Below the pieces are notes generated by a model, which was not told the DNA's origin, searched no databases, and saw only the letters and a program-made list of their open reading frames with translations. Below, one piece after another: positions 23,229 through 37,368 of a DNA stretch of 64,000 nt. Source of the DNA: Syngnathus acus. Lineage: Eukaryota > Chordata > Actinopteri > Syngnathiformes > Syngnathidae. The stretch is taken from positions 2,421,476 to 2,485,475 of the forward strand of contig NC_051089.1 in assembly GCF_901709675.1 (NCBI RefSeq), read 5' to 3'. How positions within the stretch are numbered: the stretch's first letter is position 1; each line of letters starts with the position of its first letter. The position numbers and the translations under genes are program-made.

Positions 23229-24841
23229 GTGAGTTCTCATTTTTTTGTGTAAGATCTCACATGGCTTTTACACTGTGAATATATTTGCAAAGAAATATCT
23301 TTTTCAAAGAAGTCAACATGAACCAGAAAGCTAACTGAGGAGAAAGTATGACGGGACAAATTCCAAACTAAAACGGTGGTGAAAGCATGAAGAATCTCTG
23401 AGGTCGTCTTGTGACGCTTTGCGGTTGTGTACGATTACTTGGGCCTTCCACCAAGATGGATGAAGTGGCTCCTTTTCTCCTTTTCAGCTTTGCTCTGCAT
23501 TTTCCACGCTGTTGAATGTGATGCCCGTTGTCGTTTGAATTATCGTTATTAATGTCTAGTTTGGGTCCTTTCCCCTTTTTTATGTGCAGTATATTGTGCT
23601 TATGTTTGGGTGTGGCCTCTGTGCGTTGCTGTTGAAGTCACTTTATTATTTGAAATTATTGATCTGTTTGTGAAATTAATCACCTGGGAATATGTCCAAC
23701 ATGAATTTGAAGTGGCGCATCCGCAGATGCAAAAATGACACAAGCATTTGTGTCCTGTGTTCTCCGAGGCTTGATATTTATGTAATCCCAGCCAAAGTGG
23801 CTTTGCGGTTACCATGGTGACCAAACCTAATACCATTCACAAATTGAGTTTTTGCCCTTCTCGTACGCTCAATGAGTTATCCGCAGTGACACGTGTCGTT
23901 TCCTTTTGAAGCCTCGCGGCCTCCTCAAAAGCGACATGAGGTCGGACACGGGAATTAGACCGAGCCGATGCTCACCTGAGCCAAGTCAATTGAAAGAGCC
24001 AATATGGCAGATTGTATATTATCGGAGTATTACGAGAGGTTTCATATCCCCTGACAATTACCTCGACTGCGTGAGTTCAAGATTCTATACGTGATACCGG
24101 CACCGGCGCATGGTAATTGGATTTTGTTCACTTTGTGGCTTTCCTAGCTCCACTGCGCCACACAATCATTTTTTTTGAAGTAGCAATCATGGACAGCAAA
24201 GAATGTCGAAACATCTCACTGGGTGATATCAAGGCTTTAGATATGATCCGACGCTCTCACTTGGTAGTACATTAGCATCTTCAAACCTCTTCAGATAACC
24301 TCGACAATAGAATGTCGGAAAAGTTAAATAGATTTCCTCTCATAACAAACGAACCCTATATTACATTTGAGTCAGTTTGAAATTGCTAATTTTAGCGTAC
24401 ATTAGCTGAGTAACAAAGATATTGTACTGGAAATTCAAATAAAATGTGTACAGTAGGTTTTGAGAATGTAAAATAAAGAAAATTTGATCTTTACATTAAA
24501 TGGCATATGAATTCGTTTGGGGGAAGGAGAATTTGACACTAATTGTTCAATCAGAATCGTTGCAAATGTTTTATTTCCTCTTGTTATGACTGACTGCTCA
24601 TTAAGTGGTGTTTGATGGGTGAGTTTCTTGACAATAATGAGATGTACCGTGAATGGGTGTGGTGCTGACTGCTTGGCTCTCCTAAAATGCGAAGAATGGC
24701 AATACTGGCACAGAATACTGCAGTATTCTTGATTTCTTTATTTGCTCATATCTTTATAGTCAGAGGAGCTTCCTGTTAGTGATGATGTGGATGGAAAGTT
24801 GACTTTGCTAAATTGCTGATCAAAATTAGCATTCTCTAAAC

Positions 24842-24922
24842 CACTGTGTCAAACTCGAGGCCCCGGGGGCCAGATACGGCCCACCACATCATTTGATGTG
24901 ACCCGTGAAGACAAATTGTGCA
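24842..24922 (+). repeat. MITE fragment, GTGTCAAACTCGAGGCC type (copy 1)
   Basis: The segment has GTGTCAAACTCGAGGCCCC, then GGGGGCCAGATACGGCCC, then CACATCATTTGATGTG and GAAGACAAATTG. These words recur in order at 39694 and inverted at 60214. Only the left end is kept. Confidence 0.65.
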
Positions 24923-27900
24923 TTAAATTCATATTGATTGCTCTTTGAGCAGCTCTGCATTTTCAGTAAGAATCCGCTGCCAATTGTCGGCCAAAGCTTT
25001 AGTCATTGGTTGGATTGTGGCCTAGAAAGGGAAAGCTTTGAGGGAGCTGACAATTTGTCATTGAGAAGAGCTTGATTGATTGATTGTCTTGTGCTATCTG
25101 AAACTAATTCAAGCAAAGAGCCTGGCGAGTGTTTTTAGCCTTTCCAAAAGTGACATACTGGTTTGTAATAGATAAAAGTTTTTGGCCAATTTCGTATTCA
25201 AATTGCATAAACATGCCCCCCCTCCCAGGAAAACAAGTGTTCCTTAACGCATTCCTTGCAAAGCAAAGGAGGCAGCTGCAAAAAGAGAGCGAGCCAGCGT
25301 TTGTTTTGCTGAAAGACAACGTTAGCCCATTCATGCAGCACTGACAAGTGTTGGGGGCTTTGGACGCGGGTCAGTGGGCGGAGGTGGGACCCCAGTTGGA
25401 GCGTTGGGGGTGGGGTCGGGTGAGATGCTGCAGTCGGGAGGCCGCTCGGCCCCTCTAAAGCCATCTGGCCGTCACCCTGCGCTCTGAGGGAGGATGAAGG
25501 ACAGGTGGCTGAGACCAGGATGCTTTTTGTGCTTGACTTTTGCAAATCAAAATGATTGCCTCATAGATACGTACTAACGTTTATAAAACGGGGTCTATAG
25601 TCGCCGGCATTAGAATGAAGTTAAAAAAAAAAGTTAAAATAAGCGTTTTCAGGACAAAAGTCAGTCAGGAGGGTCATATATACTATATATATATATTATT
25701 TATTATGATCATCATCATTCTTTAAATTGTTTAAATATTTTTTTATACATATACATATATATTTTTTTATTTTTTATTTTTGAATAACGTACTCGGTGGC
25801 AGTTTCCAATGTTCTATTTCCGTGAGTGTGTCGAGTGTGAGCAGAGAAATGCTGCTGTGAGCGATGCACCCAGCAGGGTGTGTGATGGTCCGGCTCACTC
25901 TGCTGGAAAAGAAGTCAACTCGGTGTTTTAAATAGCCTAGACACAAAAAAAAAAAAGTACCTTACGGTGTTACAACTCGAATCCTGTATTTCCTCCTTTT
26001 AAGGACAACGTGTCGAACTTGATTTATGAATTTGCATGCTTGTAAACATGGGGGAAAAAAAGCTTCATTTTCTTGTAATTGTAGTTATTCCAGATGTGAG
26101 GAATCTAGCATTTCTGTTTGGAATAAATATGAATATATTATAACTTCCCGTTGATGTCTTATTTGATATTTGTATTACATTGGATCTGGCCATCTTGAGG
26201 ATTAGCCCCAGGAGGTCATTCCGAGCTCGGCAAATTGTTAGCCCTTGCGTGATTTTTGCAGACATGCTGTAATTGAGTCATTTGGTTCCTCGGGGAGCAC
26301 TAAGCTCGGCATTAGAACGCATCATTGTCATGTGACTCCATCTGAAGCAATCAATTGAAATGAATGGTGCATTTTAGCTTAGTAATTGTACAAGGATTTG
26401 GAGCATTCCTTTGGATTTCTTTTTTTACAGCTCCTCCTATCAGACAGCAGAATATTGCATCATATGTGCAGCTGAGAATCAATATAATAATCTCCATCAC
26501 AGCCTTGACAACCCTGCAGATCAAAACGATCTCAGTGAATATGTGCTCTGCGTTCCTAATTCGTCCAAGGTCTCGTCGGCACTACGTGCAAGGGACTTTC
26601 AATGACTTCCTCCTCAACCTGGCCCTCTTGTGACCTTTGCCATTGCAATAACGAGGCTATATTGTTACCATGGAGACACGTTCTTATTGTCCAGACTGGG
26701 AGGAGACAACCATATTCTGTTGACTTGAATTCGGGTCGGCTTCACCTCGCCGTCTCTTCCACGACGACCCCCAGTCTCGTATCAATTACGCACATAATCA
26801 ATAGAGGCCCTCTGCTGTTATTGATCCAGGTGTGTCGTATGCACAGCTGCCGGGCTAGACTGTGGCCTCCGGCTTGAAGTCAAAGACCAAGCGAAAGGTT
26901 CTTGATCACTAACACCTGGTTCCCCTCGCCTTCTCCAAGATGGATGTGAGAACCAGAAGATCAAGGGGATCAACGTGATCGTCGGTGCCTTGTCCTTTCC
27001 GTAGCGCAAACTCATCAGTCTTCGTGAGGTTATATCAAAGGCAGCCCCAACTGATGATTATTTTAACCCCGCCCCCTTTGACAGAATATCAAATAAAAGC
27101 AGGTGAACTTGCTTTCCATCGGATCAAATTCTGCTTTGGGCTTTTATTTGGCTGCTCGGATGTTCAGCCTGAGGTCATTCAACGTGGTGCAGAAGGACGT
27201 CGCCGTCATGCAACCTTAGCTCTTAATGGAAGTCTTATGAGTCTTTACTTATGCACGCCACAAACCACACACACATACACACACACGATGCATCCCCATT
27301 CACGATCAGTTGCTTTATATTTAACTATCAGTATGATAGTGCTTATAGTCTCACCACCATCTCATTACAAAGCACTTAAATGACCTTAAATGCTTTTAAG
27401 CCTTTTACAATTAATTCTAATTGACATTCAGAGGTTGTGTGTAGGTGTGCATTCATATAAACAGCGATAACAGTTTGTGGGGATCAATGAGAAGAGTGAA
27501 TGAGAACTCCAATTGATAGCATCGAGAGTTGTAGCTGATCAAATATTAATCCAGGAAGCGAGCAAAGACTGCCTAATTTGGCCGTCCTTCCTGGTTGATT
27601 GATAATTCTAGCATTGGGGAACATGTTCTTCCAAAACCGAGGCAAATCATTTTAATATCAATTACTGTAATGATCTCAATGTCACGTATGCAATTTTGTG
27701 AAATATGTTTGCAATTTGCTGGCATGCCAGATGTGGATCTCATTAAGATCATTAGTTAAGCCACAAGACCAGAGTCCCGTGGTAAATAGTCTGGATTGTA
27801 TGCAAACACCCTTGCTGATACTTCAAATAATGAAATAGTATCACAGTATTAGATCTGAGCAGCAAGTACATGCTTTTCCATAATAAAACCTTAATTAATT

Positions 27901-28680
27901 ATACACAATATTTTTCGGTTGATATTATCTTTTGCAACGGTCGCTTAATTATGATAAATGGGTACGCAGTCCAACGTGTCGGTCGCGGCCAATGTTTGCA
28001 CAAATATTGATCTAAACGAGCATAGCTTCCTTGAGTAATTAATTCCCATGAAGGCAACATCAGTGCACAGCAGCATTAGTGATTTACAGTTTGGTTTGGT
28101 CAGGCGGAGACAAATGCATCAATAAGCAGCCCAACTGTGGCAAAATATTATTTATTGGCTTTGGTGTCTTCAATTCCAAATGTTTTTTTTTACGTCTATG
28201 GTTAAAAACCTTAAAAAAAAAACAAGAGCTGCTCTCTCCAGCTCTTGTACAGGTTGGCTGAAGCGGCAAAGTGAGGCTTTTGACCTCCTGGAGCTGCGCT
28301 GATAACGGCTCCAATGATGGCGTCTGGTCTGACTCAGAAGCTCAGATGTCGGCCTCCCTTGATGCATTGTGCAGACTGAGATAAAACTCAAAGCACTTCA
28401 ACGCGTAAATGTGCAACGGCAGCATGTTGTTGTTGAGTTGTGAGCAAACGTGTGTTTTGTAGGTTTAAATCTTCACAGCAGCAGCAGGATACTGGTTAAA
28501 AAAATAATATAAAAATATATAAAAATAATACAAAAATAAATACACATTTTTAGGCTACTTCATTTATGCATAATATAACAATATAAATAATATAAATATA
28601 TAATAAATATATATAAATAGATCAATATAAATAATATATAGAAAATATATAATATAAAAAATAATAAATAAAAATAAATA

Positions 28681-28853
28681 CCGTAATTTTCGGACTATAA
28701 GTCGCGGTTTTTTTTCATAGTTTGGGTGGGGGGGCGACTTATACTCAGGAGCGATTTATATACATATATATGTTTTTTTTTTTTCACTTTTTTGGGCATT
28801 TTATGGCTGGTGCGACTTATACTCCGGTGCGACTTATAGTCCGAAAATTACGG
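28681..28853. mobile_element. TA-flanked MITE with CCGTAATTTTCGGACTATAAGTCGC ends (copy 1)
   Basis: Inverted ends CCGTAATTTTCGGACTATAA and TTATAGTCCGAAAATTACGG are perfect over about 20 bases. They are flanked on both sides by TA (28679-28680 and 28854-28855), as expected for Tc1/mariner or pogo insertion. Inner GACTTATACTC words are repeated near both ends. The element is 173 bases long and noncoding. Confidence 0.85.
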
Positions 28854-29681
28854 TACACATTTTTACCTTACTTCATTTATACATATAGCAAATTAAATGT
28901 CATATTTTTTCTATACACTCGTTTTCTAGCTAGACTCGATTCATACTGGAGAAGACTTTTTGTCCGTTGAGAACACTCAGTCAAGGTCACATTGGACTCA
29001 GCAGCTCTTGCCAAAATCAAAGGCCTCTACCTCTTCAGGAAAGCAAATGAGGCCGTTCAGATTTTGCTTTTCTCAATTTGGCCTTTGGTGAGCACTTGTG
29101 CTTCAAGGTTCTCCAGCTCAAGGCTGCAAGCACCTCTTTTCCAGGTTTAATGCTCAATTCACAAGAGAGCTTGGGCATGCCCAGATGTGTGTCCATACGT
29201 GTTGTGTGAGGGGAAAAGCAAAATCCATTTATCACAACATGCACTGGGGTCAGCCTTCCGTCCAGGTCTTCTCTAATGAAGAACATAATCGAGCCAATGA
29301 GAACTCGGTTCCGCCGCGGCTGCCTCTACTGGCAGCCAATCAAAGCTGCGGCGTTCAGCGGAGCGATGGGCAGAATTGATGAGAGGTGTAAGCCCCCGGT
29401 GAAGGATCACCGCAAGCTGCCCGAGATAAGGAGCGGGAAACACTCTGCTCCATGGAAATGCAATAAAGACCGAGCCGTATCTCAGCGTTGGGTTTGCGAT
29501 AACGGTCCCGTTGTGGCGTATGGAAAACAGCCCATTCAAATGCAGTGCGAAATGCTTCGCCTCCACCATCGCAAATGTGTGAATGCATGAGGGATGCAAT
29601 ATTTCTTTCTCTTCCCCATGTTCACATATAAGATGGTGATGAGGGACAAGGAGCATTTGTCAAAGTGAAAACAAATTGTTA

Positions 29682-30022
29682 CAACCCAACTAGTGTTAAG
29701 ATGAATGATTTCTTTGTGGAATATGAATTAAACAGGCAGAATCAACTTGGTTTTATCCATCTCATTGGGCGGCCATTTTGCCACTAGCTGTCCACTGAAA
29801 ATGACATCACAGTTGCCAGGTCACAACCAATCACGGCTCTTTTTTTTTTTTTTTTTGTAATATGTTCTGTGCAACCCAACTAGTGTTAAGATGAACGATT
29901 TCCTTGTGGAATATAAATTAAACAGGCAAAATCATCTTGTTTTTATCCATCTCATTAAGCGGCCATTTTGCCACAAGCTGTCCACTGAAAATGACATCAC
30001 AGGTCACAACCAATCACGGCTC
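29682..30022. repeat. Two direct copies of a ~155-base unit
   Basis: Unit 1 is 29682-29839 and unit 2 is 29872-30022. Both start CAACCCAACTAGTGTTAAGATG and end AGGTCACAACCAATCACGGCTC, with the shared core GCGGCCATTTTGCCAC. Unit 2 lacks seven bases (AGTTGCC-type) and differs at a few sites. A poly-T run (29840-29857) and a short AT-rich linker separate them. The core resembles a fish interspersed repeat. Confidence 0.85.
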
Positions 30023-33000
30023 AGCTTCAGAAAACTGGTGAGCCGTGATGAAATGATCCAAACAGCGCGGCAGATTTAACAAATGGAAGATTGCTTGTTC
30101 GATTTCTTTTTCCTTCGCTGATCCCGCGTAATTTATTGAACCTCCGTCGCTCCTGACTTTGTGTCATGATTAGATATTTCCGCAGCAGATGCCTGGCAAG
30201 GGAGCATCTTAATTGGCAATTTCATGAATGCAATTCAATCTTTTATTCATCATGTTCAGGTGCATTGGGAGAGATTTGGCTTTTTTTTTTTTTTTTACCA
30301 TTAACATGCAGGAATCACATTCAAAGATCAGCACGTCTGTAATTACATTGCGGAACCGAAAAAAAAAACAAATTTTTAAACTACACTACGGGACTGTTTT
30401 CATTCATTGTGAAAATCTCAGCTGTCCTTAAATGCAGCACGGTGATGTAACAACGGGGCAAGCAGCTGCAAGTCAACCTGAGTTCACCCCCGAAGTTCTT
30501 GAGTCATCCGCGCAACGTTTCACCCAAAGCTTTGAACTTTAAACCACAAGAGCTGGAGTTGGAAGTAGAAGATCAAACCAACTCTTGTGGAGGCGTTAAA
30601 TTGACAGTCTTGCCATTTGTTTTCCAAACACGCTCAGATTTGCCCCAAAGATGAAAAGCTTCATCTTGATAAGCGCCTGATGCTTTTTCTCGATTCAATT
30701 GAAATCATTGACCGCCGTTTTAAAACATGGTTGAGCACATTCTGTCACCTTGTTTATCTCACGCAGACAAATGTGAATAATAATTTTCACATTCCGCATG
30801 TCCACTCCAGCAGCCCACAAGACCTTTGCCAAAGATAAGTGAAGACATTGATATGTAAATCGAGGAGAGCGGAGCCAAATGGCATGTGGGGAGGAAAAGG
30901 CACGAATGGCTAAGGGAAGGTTCCAAATGGATTTTTCCTTCGATGCACTTTTACTCATCTCAAGTGACCCAGGTGTGCAATCTCCATGCACGTGCTGTGC
31001 CTGTGATTGACGACATTGCGAGAGAACATTTACACACGGCTTCTAGAATTTGCATGTGACTTGCGCCATTTGAAGTTTTTTTTTAGCTGTTAGTGCAAAC
31101 TTGATATCACTGATATCAATTAAGACGTTTGAAATTTTTTCCATGCTGCGTTTTTATCTTTTTTAGCCGGACAAGCTAATTCCAACCTTTTCATGGGTTA
31201 TCGTAAATTCTTCCCAACTTCCCCCGCCAATTAGCATTCTACTGTTCTTTCCCTACTTTGACTTTCTATCTGTGTAGGCCTTTCACGTTTATGAAGAGCT
31301 TTGTTTCCCCTCACCATTGATTTCCCGCGAGCGACTCGGTGTGAACAAGCCCCCCAGGCTCCTCACCCTGTTCCACTGATTTACACAGGCTGCAGTAGCA
31401 TAATGTTTTTGAAACATGCCCACTTCATACGCACTAATAGGACACATGCTGGCAGCGGGGGAGTTGGACACCTGGCTGAGGGGTTAACATTTCGATGAAT
31501 CAGCCATGTTTGAAAGCCGGCTTGGGATTCGACACACATGAACACAGGCGATGGCTAGATTTTAGAAATGTTTTTTCTCACTCCCTTGAAAAAAAAAAAA
31601 AAAAATCCCTTCAAGTAGGCTCAGTAATAAAAAAAAATGAAAGGAAAGTTGGACCAACTCAAAATTTCAAGGCAACAAAATATTTGACGTTTTGCTGATG
31701 TGAAAATTGTCTTTCCTGCATTTTCAACAAAGAAATAAGCTTTTCCAGAACTATGGTTAAATAATAAGATAGAAGTAAAAACAACTCAGCAAATTGTTTA
31801 TGGAGGAAACAGCTTGCTTGTTTTGTTGTGCTTACAATATTTTACATTTTAAACCCAAATGACTGTTTTAGCCTCAAAAACAAAGCACTTCAATGTCAAC
31901 AATGGTACTACTGTCTGACTCCCATCATCTGACTTTTCTATCTTCTGATTTAATCAAACAGGAACCACCCCTCATCCGCAAACATACTAGGCAAATTATT
32001 AGTCAGTATCGGAAAAAAAAATCACATCTAATGAAGCCATTGTGAAGTCCTCTGAAGTGTCTGCTCCATTACTTTCGTACTTGTCTTTGAGTTGGTTTCC
32101 CATGAAGTGTCTCTGCCCGTGTTTCTTTTTCGGAGCAAAGAGGCCACATTAAAGGAAACCACATACATTGTTTGCTCGCCCGAGCGTAATCACGTATTCA
32201 TGTTCTGCCATCACAGAGTGTCGGCCGTGCGTGTCAGCAGAGAGGCTCTCGGTTTTATTCGGAGACAATGTGTGCTTGGAAAACCAAAGTGTCTCGCTTG
32301 CAAATGCATGCGCCAAAGTCTAGCTCTGGATTTCCTGGCTTGTCTTCTGCTTTGGTATCTGCTCATCGCTTTGTCGTCTTTCTTCGCCCCCCGGGGTAAT
32401 TGTGGCGACCCAGACAGTGTAACCTTCTCGGAATATCAACACGGTCTTAATGCCATCTCCTCCAGACTCTCCAGAGAGTTGGGAAAGGGAAGGACCCGTA
32501 GATTGAGCTGAAGGCAGATCAAGATGTCGATAGCGCTGGTTGAAGGGCCGCGTAACACGCTTCAATCCTGCTCTGCGCTTACCAAAGCAAACACATTTTT
32601 TTTTTCCTCATTTCTGTCTCAAGTAGATTTAAAAAAATATATATATATTATTATTTGATTTTATATTATTTATTTTTTTATCATTCCTCCTGAAAAGCAA
32701 ATCTTTTTCAAGTTTCGCATCCGTTGTATTTCTCTCCTGTAAAAATTGTTAGTCTCTTTAAAACTGAAATATATCAGGGGCTGCCTTCACTCTGGCTTGT
32801 GATAGGTGGGAGACTAATAAAATATTTAAATGTCTGCGTTAGATCCTTTAATGTGATGACATGAGCTGTTGAACCCAAGATTTTTAGCATCATTTTTTTT
32901 TTCCCAACTGCGTCTTTTATAACACAAATTGGGCCTTTTTTTGGAGGGGGGGGGTCAAAGTCTCTACTGGTCATTGGAAGCAATAAGCACATGTAGCTGG

Positions 33001-34543
33001 GAAACCCTTTGAGCAGCAGTCAATGAATGTGTGCATGTGTGATCTGGCCATTGAATGGACCAGCTCGGCAACAATAAGGCAAGCATCCTCGAAAGCTCAT
33101 CTTCTTCATGAATAATGAAACGAGCGTCATAAAAACCTCATCCCTCACTCGTGCAGCGCCTTTCCTGCACTGGCTGCCCCATTATATATTTATCATGGGG
33201 GTCCCTGGAAGTGTCTGCTCTGCACTGGGCAGGTGACGCCGGTCCTCCATTGGCAAGGCTTTCATTTTCCTCCACAATGTAATCTTGTTGATGTAGTTCA
33301 TTTTTCTCAGTGACATTTGTGCATATCGAGGACAATTACATTGACCAAGGGAGTCTTTCCACTCATGTTGCAGACTCTTTGTATGCCGACTATTTCCACC
33401 AACACCCCCCAGGTAGATGTTAAAATGCTTTCAGTCGTTTCTTATGAAAATGTCATCCGAAGTAATTAGATTGCTGTTTCATATGCAATAACAATCCTTC
33501 TATTTCTCCTTTGGGTCATTTGCAGTGATGCATATGCACTGACTTGACTTTTTCAAGACACCCATTTTTCTACTTTGACTTATAAACAGAACTTTGATAC
33601 GAGCGCTGCATGTTGGCAGTGATGTCAACTTTCTTTACAACAGGCAGCAGTTCGGCAGAGAGAAATTTTCTCTCACAAAACCTTTGAGCTGTTTATTGCC
33701 ATGCAAAGTTGAAGTTTGCTGCTAAGCCAGACATAAAATAAATAGAATTACACTTTTTGTATTAAAAATAACCACACAGTTGAAACTTTGTCCGCTACCT
33801 TAAAGCTAACACGTAATGGTAAACGCCACAGACAAGCTAACGAGAATTTAAGCAGCAGAAATTCAAACAAACGGTGCATCAACACATGTAGACAGACAAT
33901 ATAACACTCAGACACATATTGTTTATCCTCTGCAAAACATTGAACACATTTCAAATCTGAGCTGCACACTCGGACAATACACCAACAGAGTACAACAATG
34001 CATGTATTTGTTTCGTCAGCCATCTTACATTTATCTTAGTGTGTCACAGAGCCCACAATTTTCCGCTTTTCATTCCTCTGTTTGAAGAAGCCGTCACTCC
34101 ACATTCTCCCGTCACGTTAATTGTATGTTGTCATTGCTGTCTTCTCGAGATGTTTCATCTGCAGCTGCACGCCGTGCACTTCATGTTGTCAGTGTGTCTT
34201 TCCAGTGCAATTGTCTTTATGTTGTGCTGTTAAAAATCCCCTCAGCGTTTCATTGTGAGCGACCGATTTTCATGTCACAGCGTGTTTCCCGAATTGTGCT
34301 TTTTTTTTGTTTGTTTGTGTTTCCCTGAGCCCTCGAGCACTCTCGTTGTGCGAGTGTGTGGGAGGTCGGCGGATGCCGGTGTGGGTGTCAGAGCAGGTGG
34401 TATACCTTAGGGTTGGCACTGCACGCTTGCAATTATTTGAAAGAAACTCGAGCTGCTGGCAGAATCGAATTCCTATGAACTCATATGGTTCAATTATCCG
34501 CAGTGAGAAAGCACGTTGACATGGGTTTCTTTGGCGTTCTGAG

Positions 34544-34578
34544 ATTTTGTATTATATTTTCAAAATATAATACAAAAT
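34544..34578. repeat. Perfect 17-base palindrome with one-base spacer
   Basis: The arm ATTTTGTATTATATTTT (34544-34560) is followed by a single C and its exact reverse complement (34562-34578). A further partial copy of the arm follows at about 34583-34598. It lies just before a long TA microsatellite. Confidence 0.9.
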
Positions 34579-34609
34579 ATTATTTTGTATTATATTTATT
34601 TTATTGTGT

Positions 34610-34619
34610 GTATATATAC

Positions 34620-34670
<51 letters not shown>
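34610..34670. repeat. (TA)n microsatellite
   Basis: About 30 TA units with one CG interruption at 34619-34620, followed by an AATAAT-rich tract to about 34720. Confidence 0.95.
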
Positions 34671-34671
<1 letters not shown>

Positions 34672-34893
34672 TAATAATAATAATAAAAGAAGAAGAAAAA
34701 AGAATAATAAAATAAAATATATATTTTTTTATTCATATATTATAGTTTATATTATATTTGTATTAGTGTACAATAAGTGTAAGTTTCAGTTCCCGGCAGT
34801 TTCTGAAGTGAGGCTATTCCCCTCAGGAATCCTCTGATATTCTTCATCCTCCATTTGTCATCGATCACAAGCAAAGGGTTGTCAGTGCTGAAT

Positions 34894-34908
34894 CCCCCCC
34901 CCCCCCCT
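34894..34908. repeat. Poly-C tract
   Basis: A run of about 15 cytosines, followed by TTTT. Homopolymer length is prone to assembly error. Confidence 0.9.
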
Positions 34909-35935
34909 TTTCCAAGCCATGCATGCCCATTTGGATGTGATTGAAGCCTCATTAAATGTGACAGGTTAGCATCCCGTATGCAGTCTGGACCAGTCCAGCC
35001 AGCCGAGTGGATGACAAATTTTGGTGGAAGTCATAAATAAGAAAAGAAGGCACAGTACGTGCTAAATAAACTCTGCCCGGTGGGGGGTTCACGTTAGGTT
35101 AAGGTGGACGAGATGAAGCGGAAAGGAAAAAAATATGGGGATGGGGGGAGGGCGTTCATTTCCACTTGTTTGATATGTTAATACGCAACATCTTACGCGA
35201 CTAAAAAAAGATGGGTGTCCTTATGGAATATAAATTGTCATTGCCCACGGCATTGTGCTCTCAGTTTGTCTGCCCATTTTATGACGGCAATATTTTTTTT
35301 TTCCTGGACGCAAGGACAAAAAAATGTGTGGAAGTCACAGTGGGCCTCACCACTTTTTTAGCCTGACGCTGATCATGAGAAAATGTCTATAAATCAAAAG
35401 TTTAAACCCAAACCTTTGGAAAATATTGTGTTTGCATCACAGCATACTGATACACTATCAGGAATATCAGAATTGCAGATTCGATTCCTCACATTTGAGC
35501 TTTTGTTTCCATAACGACATCATTTCACTCCCACTGCTGACTTTGTTTTTTTTTCAAGTCTAAATGCCCGTTGGCTGCTAAAATGAGAGTTTCGGCTCCA
35601 CCTACACACTGTGTACATACCGTCGACGTATATTGAGGAGGCCCATGCCTACTGTTTTTAATTAGCGCTAATGTGAAAGAATGGAAAGTGTTGGAGTGGC
35701 ATTTCTGGCCACCCCAGAAGGAGAAGCAAGCAAAGAGAGAAAGGGGGTGGGGGGGCGGAATCTCATTAGGCATAAGGTGAATATGTTTTCAATGGATTTA
35801 GAGGGCAGTGATGTTAGATTTTCAATTCAATTGAATATATTTCACTTGCAAGACTCAACATGTACATTTAGAGCCAGGTAGGTGTTCCACATGATGGAAA
35901 GCCACGAGATGTGGAAACGTGAAGCAGCTTTCCTA

Positions 35936-35960
35936 GCTGGGCTGGGCTGGGCTGGGCTGA
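35936..35960. repeat. (GCTGG)5 pentanucleotide repeat
   Basis: Five tandem GCTGG units ending GGCTGA. Confidence 0.9.
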
Positions 35961-37368
35961 TTGTGCGCCTCACCAGCAGAGAGTTTACAGCCTCGGCGCT
36001 GCGCTGAACTTGCCTTTTATTGCACACATTCCTTACGAGTCCCAGGATTCCTCTTCCAGGAACGCTGCTATTGGATTTTTACTCGTTTTTCCCTGATAAA
36101 AACTTGATTTTTGTGGGCTGTATACAATTTTATGACTCCTTATTGCATTGCTAAATTCTTCAGAACAAGCATCCATTTATATATATATATTTTTTCATTT
36201 TATTTAGAAAAGTTTGGTCCAGAAAATGGGTGGGAGGATGGATTCAGATTTTATTTATTTAATTTTTTAATTTATTTACGTGTGTGACGACATCATCTTT
36301 TTGACTTCCTTGCAGCCTCCACAGCTTTGCATGCTCCAGTGTATATTAAAACAATTCAAAGTCAGATACGTTGGCATCCAAATCTCTTTATTCCTCCAGG
36401 ATGGATGTTGGAATAAAATGGGTCCACCAGTCAGAATATTTAAAAAGAAATAAAACAACCGTGTGTGTTTATTTCATATGATAATGAGTATTGTGACATG
36501 ATTTGTAGTTATTCACATTTTGGCCATCTGTGAACGCACACATGTATATGCATATTTATTCAGCTCAACGCGCACACACACAAAGATTTGCCACACAGCT
36601 GAGGGCGGCAGCTGGTCTCCATATCCTGGTGTTTGTGTCTTGGGGGGGGTTCAGGTGGGGCAACGCTGGTTTGCTGGCACTCCATCTGACTGGAGACGCT
36701 TTAGCAGTCAGGATTAAGGGATCAGTGTGAGTGTCTGACAAACATTGGATTAGGCTTGTAATCTTGGCCTTGACGGTCCGGTCCTCTATGTTCCACCTTT
36801 TCACACACCTCTGGAGATTTATGACAGACGGGAGACCTTTCTCATTTTGCTGTTTGTGATTGACTGGCAAACGTTGCGGGGGCGTGCCTGACCTCTCACC
36901 CAAAGTCAGCTATGGATCATTCTTATGAAGTCTATTTTTTCATCCGTTTCTCTCTAGAAACATTTTTTGGTCTTGTTGTGGCTTGTTGTTTTGTAGTAAT
37001 ACCCAAGATGGCAGCCAGCACTGGCAGATGTTTTTTTTGTTTGGAGTTATGTTTGCTATCTGCCTCCCGAGGGATTTGCTGAGATCTTTGGCACACAGCG
37101 GTGACTGGCTGAAATATTGCATATTTGCTCGTTGGCGTGTGTTTGTGTAACGGTTCCGCAGAGCTATATTTATACGACACGGGCAATTAGCACCCTGCGG
37201 GGATCTTGATAGTGTGCTTGACAGTGATGCGGCCGGGACGCGGCTGTCAGCTGGGTTGATGAGTGAATAGCTGGCAAAAGGGATCATTTGGCCATTTGGG
37301 AGGCGCTGCATGGACAAAGCCTGTCTCGCCAAAATTTTGGAGTGATTTCTATTGTTCAAATTTGACGA

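Noticed and set aside
32092-32511. A 139-codon plus-strand open frame with cysteines and a hydrophobic stretch.
   Set aside because: No recognised domain, no promoter or splice context, and a length compatible with chance in this locally GC-richer segment.
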